Part shown: piece by piece, positions 1-17,779 of the stretch | Position numbering within the stretch: the stretch's first letter is position 1 | Layout of the letters: each line of letters starts with the position of its first letter | Assembly: GCF_018320785.1 (NCBI RefSeq) | Contig: NC_054885.1 | Location: forward strand, 5,096,921-5,160,920 | Direction of reading: 5' to 3' | Source of the DNA: Cheilinus undulatus | Lineage: Eukaryota > Chordata > Actinopteri > Labriformes > Labridae | Length of the DNA stretch: 64,000 nucleotides | The notes under the pieces: generated by a model | Seen by the model: only the letters and a program-made list of their open reading frames with translations | The model's database searches: none | What the model was told of the DNA's origin: nothing | Translations under genes and position numbers: made by a program

Positions 1-1140
1 TTCTTTGTCCTTTTTCTGAAAGGCTCACACATAATGGTGTTTTCTATCCAGAATTTTAACAGACATATGCAATATCTTTGTACTGGAATTAACATTTAAA
101 TATGATTTAACTTAAACCAACATAACAACATATTTTAGCACAGTTAGCAATTCCTGTAGCTAAAGTCGGGCTTCATCAAAACTTTAAATCCCAACAAAAT
201 AACTAACGTTAATCCTTAGTTTACAAATGTAGCTGTCTAGTAATACTGTAGATTAGGGCAATGGTTCCCAAAGTGGGGGTCGGGACCCCCTGGGGGTCAC
301 GAAACACTGAGGGGGGTTGCAAGATGCCTTAAAAAATATATTTTAAAATAGATTTAACTTGTACGTTTTTCCCATTTTTTAGAAATATATGCATACAATC
401 AGTTCAATTTGAAATAAAATATGGTCATCTGGTGAGATTTATGCTAAAAATAAAAGTAATGTTTACAAAATCCTTAAAATTTAGGTCTGCACTAGCTTTT
501 CTTGAATGGCACAGCTATGCCTCAAGCACCCTTAGTGACCATGGGGGTCCTTGGTCTTGATCATTGTTACTTTGGGGGTTGTGGGCTGAAGAGTTAGATG
601 TAACAATGCACTCATCTCACAATACAATACAATACAAAGCACATATTTGATTGCCCAGCATGATTTTACGAACTAATTCTATGATTGGAGAGATTTTAAT
701 TTAATAAAAAAGACTGGATTGCAGTAAATTTATGTAAACACAAATCTTTCATTTCAATTCTAGCTGTAAAATCCCAAAATGTAATATTTCTCATTTTTTA
801 TGCTGCTATTTTTTGTCACTGATGTCAAAAAGGGCAGCAGAAAAGCAGAGCGCACCCTCTGCTGGTAAAAAGAAGCATTTAAGTTATTTATGTGCTTTCA
901 ATTGATTTAAATCATCTATATTTTTATTCTCTTTTTAATTGCATCACCAGGTGTTGTTACAGCCCTAATATTCATCTTTCCTTTGTTTACAAGACAGAGG
1001 ATGCAAATGTGACTGTCTACTAATACTGTGGATGATATTTTCTTTACAACTTAGAACAACCCTCTCACCATAGATAAACTCTCTTGTCTGGACGGAGGCT
1101 AGCGGAGCAGACGCTGTACTTCAGCTCTTAACACCGTCTT
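1..1140. other. ankrd54 downstream region
   Basis: AT-rich sequence downstream of the ankrd54 stop codon. Its right part probably contains the ankrd54 3' UTR. Apart from the hAT-like fragment at 259-575 I see no gene, RNA or organised repeat. No poly(A) site can be fixed because AT-rich hexamers are frequent. Confidence 0.5.
259..575. mobile_element. hAT-like non-autonomous element, fragment
   Basis: The left edge CAATGGTTCCCAAAGTGGGG, followed by GGGACCCC, matches the ends of the elements at 40161-40533 and 55951-56247. The interior is AT-rich. Near 541-575 there is a degenerate inverted counterpart (GGGGGTCC ... GATCATTG). No matching 8-bp target duplication is visible, so the right end is probably damaged. 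Confidence 0.5.
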
Positions 1141-6978
<5,838 letters not shown>

Positions 6979-7440
6979 GCTTCACCGTGGCATATGGGTG
7001 CTGGTTTACACTACAGCTTCTGCATTACTACTACAGCTACAGCTAAAAGGAAATAAAACTGTTATTAACGATAACTCTACATCTACCGTCTGCAGGCCTG
7101 AGGCCATCCCACGGCTTCTGAACGCAGAAGCTCCCCCATTATCCTCCGTTAACTCTGGGTAATTTAAAATACTCTAATAGTCAAAGAAAACCTTCCTTTT
7201 TAGCACCAAAATGTCCCCTATTTCACATTTTCCATCTCAACGAACACAGGTAGTAAAAAGCTACACTACTGGACAGAATACAGCAACACAGCGACGAGGA
7301 CCAATCAGATTCTGTGTTGGTCAGCAGCACCTGTCCAATGAGAGCTCCGCAACCGCACAGCCAATCAAACTGCCTCGTTTCGCTCACTTTTTTGAAAATC
7401 TTTATTTAAAATTCATTTTATTGTACTACATCAAAAACTA
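6979..7440 (-). promoter_or_regulatory. ankrd54 upstream region with CCAAT boxes
   Basis: Sequence upstream of the ankrd54 start codon. CCAAT motifs on the plus strand lie at 7301-7305, 7334-7338 and 7371-7375, evenly spaced at 33-37 bp, which suggests NF-Y binding. No TATA box is evident. The start site is inferred, not seen. Confidence 0.45.
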
Positions 7441-8790
7441 ATATTATTTTCAAAACAATAATCACTTAGCCACAAAAACAAGCCCGTAGCCAAGAGGGGT
7501 TGGAGGGGAAAGAGCCCCCCCTTACGGCAAAAGGTCCAGATTTAAGATTTTTAAAAATATTATTATTAATAAACAAGATAAAGTCAAGTTTATATCAGTA
7601 GCATAATTCATGTACAGGGCAATTATACTTTATAACATTAAGACCATTAAAAGTCAGACAAAAAGACTAGAAAATGTAATATATGTACATTATACATACA
7701 TGCACAAGCCCAATTCCAAAAAAGTTGGGACACTGTGCAAAATGTAAATAAAAACAGAATGAAATAATGTTCAAATCTCATTAACCCATATGTTATTCAC
7801 AATAGAACATAAACAACATACCATGTGTTAAAGCTGAGACATTTTTCATTTACAGAAAAATATTAGCTCATTTTGAATTTGATGGCAGCAACACATCTAA
7901 AAAAAGTAGGGATGGGACACCAAAAGGCTGGAAAAGTAAGTGGTACTAACAAAAAAAAAGCTGGAGAAGCATTTCGCAGTTGATTGGGTGAACTGGCAAC
8001 AGGTCAGCATCATCACTTGGTATTAAAGGAGCATTTTGGAGAGGCAGAGTCTTTTAGAAGTAAAGATGGGCAGACGTTTACCAATCTGAGAAAAACTGTC
8101 TAAAAATTTAATAACAATTTCAGAAAAACTTTCCTTGATTTGAAATTGACTGCGAATATTCCACAATCTACAGTCCATAATATCAAAAGATTGTTTTTAT
8201 TTACATTTTACACAGGATCCCAGCTTTTTTGGAATTTGGGTTGCATTTTATACCCCCTTTCAATGTGATCAAGAATTTAAAAAATACAAAAAACAAAACA
8301 CTTTTCTCTCTTTAAACCGTTTATTCAGATAAAACATCAAACATAATCATTTAAAACCCTCCACCAATAAAGCTTCACCTATTTTGTATTTATATGATAT
8401 GAAAACTGCATATTATTCTGATGTATATAAATACTGAGTGAAGAATAAAAATAAGGGAGCTCTGAAGGGACAAAGTGCTTCTCCAGTGATGAACAGCAGA
8501 CTTTCTGAGATGATTACAAGAAGGAAAAAATACACATATCTCAATATTTCATACTTTTCTTAATCTCTGTTGCTTCAGATTTAAATTCAAGATAATTTGA
8601 CCGTTTTGGACCCCTAAGTGTTTTAAAATTAAGACAGGAAATACATTCTTTGGCTCAACCTGTGAAGGATTTGTGGAGTGAGTGCATTACAGGAGCCAAT
8701 GATCTGTAGGATGGCATGCTGTTGGATGTAATTGGAGGGAAACTTTCAGGATAATGGAGGTAGAAGGACATAAACAGCATCATGAAACAT
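7441..8790. other. ankrd54-foxred2 spacer
   Basis: AT-rich intergenic sequence containing the Tc1-like MITE at 7705-8245 and probably the foxred2 3' UTR near its right end. A minus-strand AATAAA lies at 8325-8320. I see no further gene. Confidence 0.5.
7705..8245. mobile_element. Tc1-like MITE, short internal-deletion copy
   Basis: Ends CCCAATTCCAAAAAAGTTGG and CAGCTTTTTTGGAATTTGGG are inverted copies of each other. The subterminal parts (TGTAAATAAAAACAGAATG, TTGATGGCAGCAACACATCT) match the longer elements at 9768, 21543, 41690 and 51451. At about 540 bp most of the transposase region is missing, so it is non-autonomous. Confidence 0.75.
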
Positions 8791-11700
8791 TCAGAGGTCA
8801 AGTTTCAGTCCTGAAGACACAGAGGCTCCAGCCCGTGTCAGGTAGGGAGGGAAAGTGTGGTCAGCTCCTGGCGTGTCTGGCTCTGCCTCTGTGGGAGTCA
8901 AACCTGCGGCGTGAACATCCTGCCACAGCTGATGATTGGGAACGACGCCCTGCTGCTTCAAGTATCCTCGCTGACAGAAGATCGGCGGCTTTCGGTGGGT
9001 GAGGGAGAAGCGGAAACATGATTCTGAAAATGAGAAAGAAACAGGTCATCTGTTTCCTGTCTTAAATATTTAGGCTTTGTCTGTGTTAGAGCTGGACTAT
9101 CATGGTTTACCATAGTCTGAGTGTTTGCTTCTCTTTTCATTCTGTTAAATAGAAGTTCAGCCTTTAATCCTCACCTGCATAGAAAGCTCTGAGGTCAGTC
9201 TGGACGGCGTGCTCCAGGAAGCGTCTCAGAGGCTGAATGTGAGAAACAGGACCGTCCCACTCTGTGAGGAAATCCTCCACCATGTGATGAATAGCTTTAG
9301 GTCTGGGTAAAGGCCAGCCGTGAGGACGGAACTTCATATCTTCATCTAAAGTGACAGAAAAAAACACTTTTATTTTTGCTGTTTCTTCAAGTAACAAGTG
9401 AATAATTTTCCCTGATTCTGACTGAAATTTATCAGCATTAAAGAGACATTTTGTAGGATTTAGTCCTGCTTCTGCTGACCTGTAGGGAGCGTGTCGTAGT
9501 AATATAAAACAGGATGTAGAAAGTTGGATTTCCAGGCTTTGGTCCAGTCTGTTTCTGCTCTGTTCCGCCCCAGGAAATCGATCTTCTTCTTCCCGTACTG
9601 CATGAGGAGAACAATAAGTCCGTGATCGGACGCTTCACGACCTGAGAGCGACGTGAGCTGAGGCAGAGCCTGGAGGGGAAACTCCTCCAGATATTCACAG
9701 TGAGAGCTGGAGGGAGGAAGGATGGCAATGTCAGCAGCAATAACTGTGATGTCTTGGGGGGAAGTGGAACAACCTCAATACCAACAAAGTTGGGACGCAG
9801 TGTAGAATGTAAATAAAACCAGTATGCGATGATTGTTAAATCTCATAAACACACATCTAATTCTAGATATAACTTAAATAACACATCAGATGTTGAGATA
9901 TTTGACCATTTAATGAAAAATTTTAGCTCATTTTGAAAGTGATGGAAGCAACCGTCTAAAAGAAATAGGGACAGGACCATGTTTACCATCATGTAGCATC
10001 CTCTCTTCCTTTAACAACAGCCTGTAAACGTCTGGGAAGTGAGGAGACCAGCTACTGGAAATTTGGGGAGGGATTTTGTCCCATTCTTGTCTGATGTAGG
10101 ACTCTAGCCACTCAGCTTTCTAATGGTGAAAGGTTTGGACTGCAGGCAGGCCAGTTCAGCACCCAGACTCCTCTATTGTGAAGCCATGCTGTTGTGATGG
10201 ATGTATGTGGTTCAGCATTGTCTTGTTGAAATGGTCAAGGCCTTCCTTTATCTACTTTTCAGAATTGATAGTTCCTTTCTAGGTGTGTCAGCTGCCCACG
10301 CCATAGGCACTAATGCAACCCCATACCATCAGAGATGCAGGCTTTAGAACTGAGCCAGGAGAACAAGCTGTATGGCCCCTCTCTTCTTTAGCTATGGTTT
10401 CCAAACAAATTTAAAATTTTGATAAAATGACCACAGAACAGTTTTCCATTTTTCCTCAGCCCATTTTTAACAGGCTTTGGCCTAGAGAAGGCAGCAGCTT
10501 TTCTGTGTACATCTGCCCATCTTTACTTTTAAGACTCTGCCTCTCTGAAATGCTCCTTTTATACTCAGTCATGTTACTGGCCTGTTGACAACCAACTTCA
10601 TTAGCTCTAAAATGCTAATCCAGCGGTTTTTCATTAGAACCACTTACTTTTCCAGCCTTTTGCTGCACCATCCCAACTTTTTTGAGATGTGTTGCTGCAA
10701 TCAAATTCAAAATGAGCTTATATTTTTCATGAAATGGTAAAATGACATATGTTATTTATGTTCTATTGTGAAAAAAATGGGTTTATGAAATTTGACAATC
10801 GTTGCATTCTGCATTTTTATTTACATTTTGCAAAGTGCCCCAACATTTTTGGAACTGGAGCTGTACATAAAAATGGCATCTGTTTACCCTCGAAGAAGTA
10901 TGACGTCTCCGAGCACCTCAAACATCTGGTACGGCCCGGAAGCTTCTCCAACCCGCTTCAGGATCCACGACTGCAGCTGTGAGGTCGACAGCCGGGTGGA
11001 AGGCCACTTTTTACCATGATAACGCCACTCAAGAACCCGGTGAACGGCTCGCACTGTGGTGAAGAGATCGGATCGTTAACTCCCCTTTATTTGGAGGTAA
11101 TAAACCTAGACTTAAAATATATTCAAGTAGCAGAACCACAGAAAAAATCATGCTTTTGGTCTCTTATTTGGTCTCTATATTTTCTCTACTTATACGTATA
11201 AACTTGGATGATTTTCCCTAACTTATGACAGCCTTTACTCTCATTTTCCTCCTGCCTTGTTTATGTTTTTGTAATTATAATTAAAACAAATGCATAAATG
11301 GTGTGACAAGTCTGCTTCATTTCTGCCTTTGTGATCGACTTTAGATTTCAAAAAGCGCTCTGTAAGATTCACCTGTGTAGCGAAACCCATGGACAAAACC
11401 TCCAGCAGACGCTCGATAGTCTCTGGAGTGAGCAGCAGTTCCCAGCACGAACAAACCTGGAGTGCTCTTCCCTTCATACCAAGCTGTCACACCAGGTAAC
11501 CTCCCTTTGGCGTTTTCACTGTTGGGTGGGCAGGCAGAGCTGTGGAGACATTTAAAAATGTAATCTTTAAAGGATAACCATGAGAGGATGAGACTGATAG
11601 GTTGTAAATGTGTTTCTGTACCTGTCAAAGATGCTGAAGTTGAATCTGAATCCGAGGCATCGAATCACACGGTCGTACGGCTTCCTCATGGAGAAGTTGT

Positions 11701-14700
11701 CATGGTGAAACCCTGGAAGTTCTTCTCCTGTCACTCCAGAGTTGTTCTTCTCCTCTTGGTTCTGTAAATATTTATTTAGAGTCAAATACAGCTGTCCTTT
11801 CTTCTCTTTCCCCGACCTCCTCCTGCTCTGCTCCTTCCTCTGAGCGATGACGATTTTCTCCAGACGAGCCTCGACCAAACCGTCCAGAGACTTGAGCTGG
11901 TAGGTGTCTAACAGCTCGTTATTCACAGCCCTGAGGAGAAAAGAAGACATTTTCAATTAACAATGCTTAAAAATCCAACACAGAGCAGCTGGTAAAGTTA
12001 TCACAAAGTTAAAACGATGACTCCTCTCTAGGTGTTGGTGATAACGCTGGATAAAACTGAAGTTTAAGGAGACAAATGGAAAATTTGGAGCAGCTTGACT
12101 GATTTGACAATCAATACTAAACACGGGTACCAAGGTAGAGAATACTGAATAAGCGAGGGTAAAAGCTCAAACAGACTCTTAAAGATGGGCAAAGATTTTG
12201 GCTAAATCAAAACCAGAGGTTGAGTTAGATTTTTCTATATTTTCAGGTTTGAAGTGGTTCCTTTCCCACATCATTCCCCACTCCCTCCCTGACTTCCTAC
12301 TCCGTCCACTGTCCTGTCCTCTCAATAAAGACAGACAGCCAAAAAATAACTTTAAAAACATTCCCTGTTGAATCAGCTGAGCTGCATTTAGACTTTTAAA
12401 GAGGCAAAAACTTCAGGGACACACAGAGGAAGAATAACCGGAAGAACAAATGCACACTTCAAAAAGACTCAAGGACCCTGAGAGCTATTTTTATACCGAA
12501 CATTGTGATCCCATTGTTTGTGCACTCTACTAACACTCATGAACTTCTGCATGCAAATCAACCACAAACAAGCCGCCTACACCATAGGCACTAATGCAAC
12601 CCCATACCATCAGTGATACAGGCTTTAGAACTGAGCCAGGAGAACAAGCTGGATGGTCCCTCTCAAAGAGGGCGCGGCATCCATGGTTTCCAAAAATAAT
12701 TTCACATTTTGCATCTCTGACCACAGAACAGTTTTCCATTCAGCCTCAGTGCATGTTAAATGAGCTTTGGTCCGGAGAAGACAGCGGTCTGTTGGGATCC
12801 TGTTCACATATGGCTTCTTCTTTGCATGATCCTGCTTTAAAATGTCATTTGTGGATGGCACGGCCAACTATGAATGATTTCTGGAAGTGTTCCTGAGCCC
12901 ATGCAGTGATCTCCAGTACAGAATATTGACCTTCCACCCCTCTCACAGAGATTTCTCCAGATTCTCTATATCTTGTGATGATATTTTGAACCGTAGATGG
13001 TGAAATATTTAAAGCAGTGTTACTCAACGCGTGGCTCTTAAGTCACATGGGGCTTTTTCATAATGATTTGTGACTCTTTTATGTCTTAATCTGAAATATT
13101 ATTCCCCAGAAAACCTTAAAAAGGAAACGTTGACCTCAGAAATGATCTATCAAGCCATATTCATCAGTCTATTTCCCACACCTATTCAGTAGGCTTTAAC
13201 TGTCAAACTTTAATGTCAACTATTATTTTCTGTCTGTATATTTTGGATTGCCCTTATTAGCAATTTTTCCTCTTTTTGCCACTTTTAATCCAATTTTGCT
13301 GCTTTTAGCCAATTTTTGCCACTTATTTGTTCTACTTTTCAACTACTATTATCCCATTTTTGCTGCTTTTTAACCACTTGAGTCACTTTTCACTCATTTT
13401 TTGCTATTTTTTTCTGCTTTTTGTCCATTATTGCCACCTGTAACTCATTTTTTTGGTCACTTTTCACCTATTTTTGCCACTTTCTACCCTTTATTGCCAC
13501 TTTTCCTCTCAATTTTCACCCCTTGTCACCCATTTTTTCCACCTTTAACTTATTTTTATTGCCACTTTAACCCTTTTTGCCACTTTTCACCACCTAGATT
13601 GTGGCTTTTGCAAGGGTATTTTTATACAATTTGGCTCTTTGCTCTTACACTGATTTAAAGACTTTACAATTTTACATTGAGGAACAATTTTCTGAAATAG
13701 TTCCACAATTTTTAGAAACAATTTTTGCAGTTTCTGACAGACTCTGTAAAATGCTCTTTTTATACCCAGTAATGTTGCCAACCTGTTGCAAATTAACCAA
13801 ATTAGTTGCAAAATATTCCTCCAGCTGTTTTTTTTTTTTATTTTTACCACTTACTTTTCCAGCTTTTTGTTACCCCATCCCAACTTTTTTGAGATGTGTT
13901 GCTGCCATCAAATTCAAAATGAGCTTATATTTTCATAAAATGGTAAAATCTGATATATTGTTTTATTCTATTGTGAATAATATGGGTTTATGAAATTTGA
14001 AAATCATTGCATTCTGCATTTTTTTATACGTTTTAGGCAGCGTCCGGACTTTTTTAGAATAAGGCTTGTAGTTTTCCTAGTAAGTACGATGAAATGTAAA
14101 TGGTCTGAATGAGCATTTAAACACCTGGAAGTGTCTGATAAATACTTCATACAGAAACTCTTATATCAGTGAAAAACAGCTGTAAAGTCTCAATTATTCC
14201 AAGTGTCAGTAGTCCAGATATAGATTTAACCACCTGAGGAAACATCAGCTCTTCACTCTACCTGAGATCTCCGACATAATGTGTTTGCCAGGCCAGTCTA
14301 ACAGGACTCGAACTGAGCATGTGCACCCGACTTGCACTTCCTAAGATGCTCTGAGCCGTCTCAAAAGCAGAGTTCCCTTTCCCCAGGATCAGCACAGCCT
14401 GGTTCCTGTAGTCCTCTGGGTTAGTCGAGATGGACTCGTAGCCTTCCACCAGCTCAGAGCCGACAAACTCCACCTTCTGAGGAACCCACAAACCCGTGGC
14501 TACCAGGAGAACGCTAACGGAGAGAAGACAGAATTACAACAATCCTAAAATATGTGGCATCTCTGGTTCAGTGTGATGTAGAATACCTGCATGTGTAGTC
14601 TGTCCCATACTGATCTGTGAGGATGTACTTCCTGCTGGTCGCTGACTGAACCGCCCTGATTCGTCCCACATCGACTCCGTACTGAACCTTCAGGCCGAGC

Positions 14701-15216
14701 TCCTTCTCAAACATGGACAGGTAGATCGGAAATGAATCTGCAGGAGGATAAAACTCACTGCTGACTCTCTTGAACAAGAGGTCGGGTTTATCGCTCAGCA
14801 GTGAGTTCCAGTCGTGGCGCAGGTTAAACTCTCGGTTCTGCCGTCCCGTGTGGATCTTGTTGATGCTGATGAGCTTTCTGTGCCTGGGATACCTAAAAAA
14901 CAAAAAAACAAAAAACAAAAAAAAAGTAGTGAAGTGTGAAACTACATTAAAGACTGCCACATGCGTATCTATTAGATGTGTCTGAAAAAGTTTCATACTT
15001 GTGAAAGAAGCTGCCTGGTCCTGAGTTCCTCTCCAGGATGATGTAGTCCCTTTTAGCCTTGTGGAGGAAGTAACCCATCTGCAGTCCTGCAGGCCCGGCT
15101 CCAAGCACACAGTACTGGTAGAGTCTGGTGCCATTATGGTGGTGGTGGTTACCAGGAGAGCTCTGGACACAGCCAATCAGGATGAAGAGGATGTAATAAG
15201 GAAGGCTGGACTCCAT
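8791..15216 (-). CDS. foxred2: FAD-dependent oxidoreductase domain-containing protein 2 (ERFAD)
   Basis: Nine coding exons on the minus strand: 15216-14999, 14892-14587, 14513-14262, 11930-11622, 11518-11373, 11053-10888, 9706-9480, 9345-9175, 9023-8791 (stop TGA). Total 2028 nt, 675 aa. A hydrophobic signal peptide (residues 1-20) is followed by a Rossmann FAD motif GAGPAG (39-44). The domains that follow contain [11 protein letters not shown], a second nucleotide-binding motif [30 protein letters not shown] and [12 protein letters not shown]. The C-terminal part includes [20 protein letters not shown] and FYAGESCFRF. In mammals this ER-lumenal flavoprotein assists ER-associated degradation together with SEL1L, OS-9 and ERdj5 (family knowledge). 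The last residues are LKLDL, not a canonical K/H-D/E-E-L retrieval signal. The start ATG lies 3 nt after a splice acceptor, so the rest of the leader is on an upstream exon. Confidence 0.95.
9768..10863. mobile_element. Tc1-like element filling a foxred2 intron
   Basis: Inverted ends: left ACCAACAAAGTTGGGACGC, right GTGCCCCAACATTTTTGGAA. The internal sequence, read on the minus strand, carries remnants of a Tc1 transposase (region matching CCATAGGCACTAATGCAACC / GAACTGAGCCAGGAGAACAA in the copies at 12546 and 51451). The frame is broken. It occupies about 93% of foxred2 intron 6 (9707-10887) and ends about 25 bp from the exon 6 donor. Confidence 0.8.
12245..12361 (+). mobile_element. SINE 3' tail, truncated
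   Basis: The stretch GTCCACTGTCCTGTCCTCTC followed by AATAAAGACAGACAGCCAAA corresponds to the tail half of the tRNA-derived SINE whose reverse complement is at 36668-36881. The tRNA-like head is missing. It lies in foxred2 intron 3. Confidence 0.5.
12546..14070 (-). mobile_element. Tc1-like transposase relic, split by a hAT MITE
   Basis: Minus-strand reading shows pieces of a Tc1/mariner transposase: an N-terminal HTH segment ([18 protein letters not shown]), then [34 protein letters not shown] and a VLWSE motif, with stops and frameshifts, so it is inactive. The right end (AACTTTTTTGAGATGTGTTG ... GACTTTTTTAGAAT) is the family's terminal repeat; the opposite end appears truncated. The hAT copy B (13015-13652) sits inside it, so B is the younger insertion. 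Confidence 0.8.
13015..13652. mobile_element. hAT-type satellite-bearing MITE, copy B (nested)
   Basis: It begins CAGTGTTACTCAACGCGTGG and ends CTCTTACACTG. Perfect 8-bp target duplications ATTTAAAG lie at 13007-13014 and 13653-13660. The interior is made of TTTTTGCCACTTTTCACC-type units, i.e. the reverse orientation relative to copies A, C and D. It is inserted in the Tc1-like relic; removing it together with one duplication restores the Tc1-like sequence seen near 22230-22290. Confidence 0.9.
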
Positions 15217-15349
15217 AGCCTGAAGAACACAAGGAGAAATGGTTAAAGTTTATTATAACAATAATTTAGTCCAGACACGATCATCTGATTAGGACAAGAG
15301 GTAATCAGTAAGAACTAATATACAATATAACAGATCTGATCTGATCCTA

Positions 15350-16370
15350 TTAATATGCCGTTTATTTCATAATTTCAACTTTTTAACTCATAATTTTGAC
15401 CTTTTACTCCATGATTTCCATATCTTAGAATTATGACATACTATCTTGCAATTTTGACCTTTAATCTATAAATCTGAATCTTTAATCTCGTGATTTCAAC
15501 ATTTCAACTCAAAATTTTTACATTTTCTCTCAAAAGTCTGACCTTTCGTCCCATTTTTGACTTTTTATAATTATGCATTACTATTCCTCATACCGTCTGG
15601 CTTTTAAATTTAACAATTCATACTTCAAATCCCACAATCTTGATTTCTAATCCCATAATTTTTACTTTTATTTTATAACTGTGACTTTTTTTCTTGAAAG
15701 TTGATATTTCATCTGATAATTATAACTTTCAATATAATGATTTTGACATTAATCCCATAATTTTAACTTTTGCTTCATAACTTTGACATTTTATCTCATA
15801 ATTATGACTTTAAATTTCACAATTTTGACTTTTACTTCATTTTACCTTTTGCTTCACTACTTTGACTATTAATCTCATAACTATGATTTTTAATCTCATA
15901 AGGTTGACTTAAAATTTCATCATTTTGACTTTTAATCTCATAATAATGACTTTTAATCTCATAACTTTGACTTTAAATTTAATAATTAATTTTAATCTCA
16001 TAACTCTGACTTTTAATTTCATGATTTTGACATTCAATCTCATAATAATGACTTTTAAACCTCATGATTTTGACTTTTGATCTTGTAATAATGACTTTTA
16101 ATCTCATAACTTTACCTTTTAATCTAATAATTAATTTCAATCTCATAACTTTGACTTCTAATCTCTTGATTTTGAACCCCAGCTCACAATTACGACTATA
16201 GTTTTGACTCTTTAAATCCTTTTATTATGATTTTTTACACCAAATCCAAAATTTGATCTCATTATTTTGACTTTTATTTCATAATTTCAACTTTACCCTC
16301 ATAAATCTGACTTTGACCTACTTTTTGGGGTTTTTCTGTAACTATTTGACTTTTTGATCTGATAGTAATG
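15350..16370. repeat. Degenerate TCATAATTTTGACTTT satellite-like array
   Basis: About 1 kb of loosely tandem 18-24 bp units of the form TTTTAATCTCATAATTTTGAC, with many variants (TCATAACTTTGAC, TCATAATAATGAC). It lies in the 5' intron of foxred2. Related sequence occurs at 26190-26310 and 43180-43760. It has no coding potential. Confidence 0.8.
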
Positions 16371-17166
16371 TCACCATTTTTTAAATAATTACCTCAGTTT
16401 CCCTCTCTTTCAATCTTTAAGTGGTGGAAAAGGGCTATCATACATAAGAGAAAGGCTAATCCATAAAAACTGCAAGATACTGTAACTTCTGTAATAGTGG
16501 AGTCACTATTACAGAAGATTGAATTATAATATGATATATGGTATGAGTAGAACAGTTAGAATTGATTTATTATCACAGCAACAATAAAATGAGAATATAA
16601 CACCTTTAAGTGGGTCATTTCTTGTTCCCGGTGATTAAATATTGCAGGTAAACCCCATTATTCTGTCTAAATTGCTCAAAAACAATGGTTGCCAGTGTTT
16701 TTGTCTGACAGTGATGGATTAGTTCCTCGGTAATACACCTTTCTTAAGACATAAACACAATTAATTTTGATGTTCGGTACTTTTCGTCATTCTCGGTGCC
16801 TAAAATAATACATACTGTGTGATTTTAAAACGTGATGTCTGAACATATTTGTCATAATCCGTTAAATCTAGCATCGGGGCCATGATGGGACTATCGTTCA
16901 GCATCTTGGAGCTTTTAACACTACAGCTATAAAAATAGGCAGCTGGTTGGCTAGATTGACATCTAATCTTTTAATTTAGTTATAAAACCGGGTTAAATGT
17001 GCTCGGAAACAGCACTAAACTCTAGCGGGAAACCCCCGGCTCTACATGAACTCCACAGCCGATGTTAGAGCGCTCTGCTGCGGATGTGACGGATGCCATC
17101 TCCCGCTGAACCAGATGTGAGCTCGAGCTAAAGGAGGCTAAGTTTAAACATGGAGACCAGCCTTAC

Positions 17167-17345
17167 CTTCTAGTCCAGACGATCCCTCCTACCCGACATC
17201 TGTGAATTAGCATGTAGCAGAGCTGTCGAGTTAGCTACATGTTTGGTTTTTAGCATTATAACCGTGTTTATCTCCGAGGATCTGTTCTCTGGAGGTCCAC
17301 TAGCAGACCACCAACACCAACACCGACCCCCTCAGGCTGGAGAGA
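17167..17345 (-). promoter_or_regulatory. foxred2 5' non-coding exon and promoter region
   Basis: A strong minus-strand donor GAAG|GTAAGG (exon end 17167) pairs naturally with the acceptor TTCTTCAG at 15220-15221, just before the foxred2 ATG. This implies a leader exon starting somewhere to the right of 17167, perhaps near 17300. Flanking sequence at 16980-17120 is GC-richer than the surroundings. The transcription start cannot be placed from sequence alone. Confidence 0.5.
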
Positions 17346-17779
17346 CCAACGGAGGGCTGCTTGTGTAAGAGAGGGGGTGTGATTATAAGAGAGAGGAGAA
17401 AAGAGGACAGAAAGAAAAGGACACTAATCCCTTTATAGAGCGAGGATCACACTTCTTTGAAGTAACCAGCTTTGTTCATACTTTCAACCTAAGTGCTTAA
17501 GACTAGAGGGGCCTGATGAATGAAGGTATGAAAGACTTGAATAACTCTATTCAGATGTACGGAATCCCAAAGAGGAAAATTATTATCATTTATTTTTCGT
17601 CCATTTTTTCATGATAAACATTAATTAAGATTATTTCTCTCTCAGAATAAATATTAAAATCAAGTTAAACTAATTACCACACTAAATAATTTAAAATAAA
17701 AAATCAATTCACTTACATCAACTGTTTTATTTTTTTTATGCCATGATTTACTTCAAAAAGTGGAACTTCCATAAATTCT

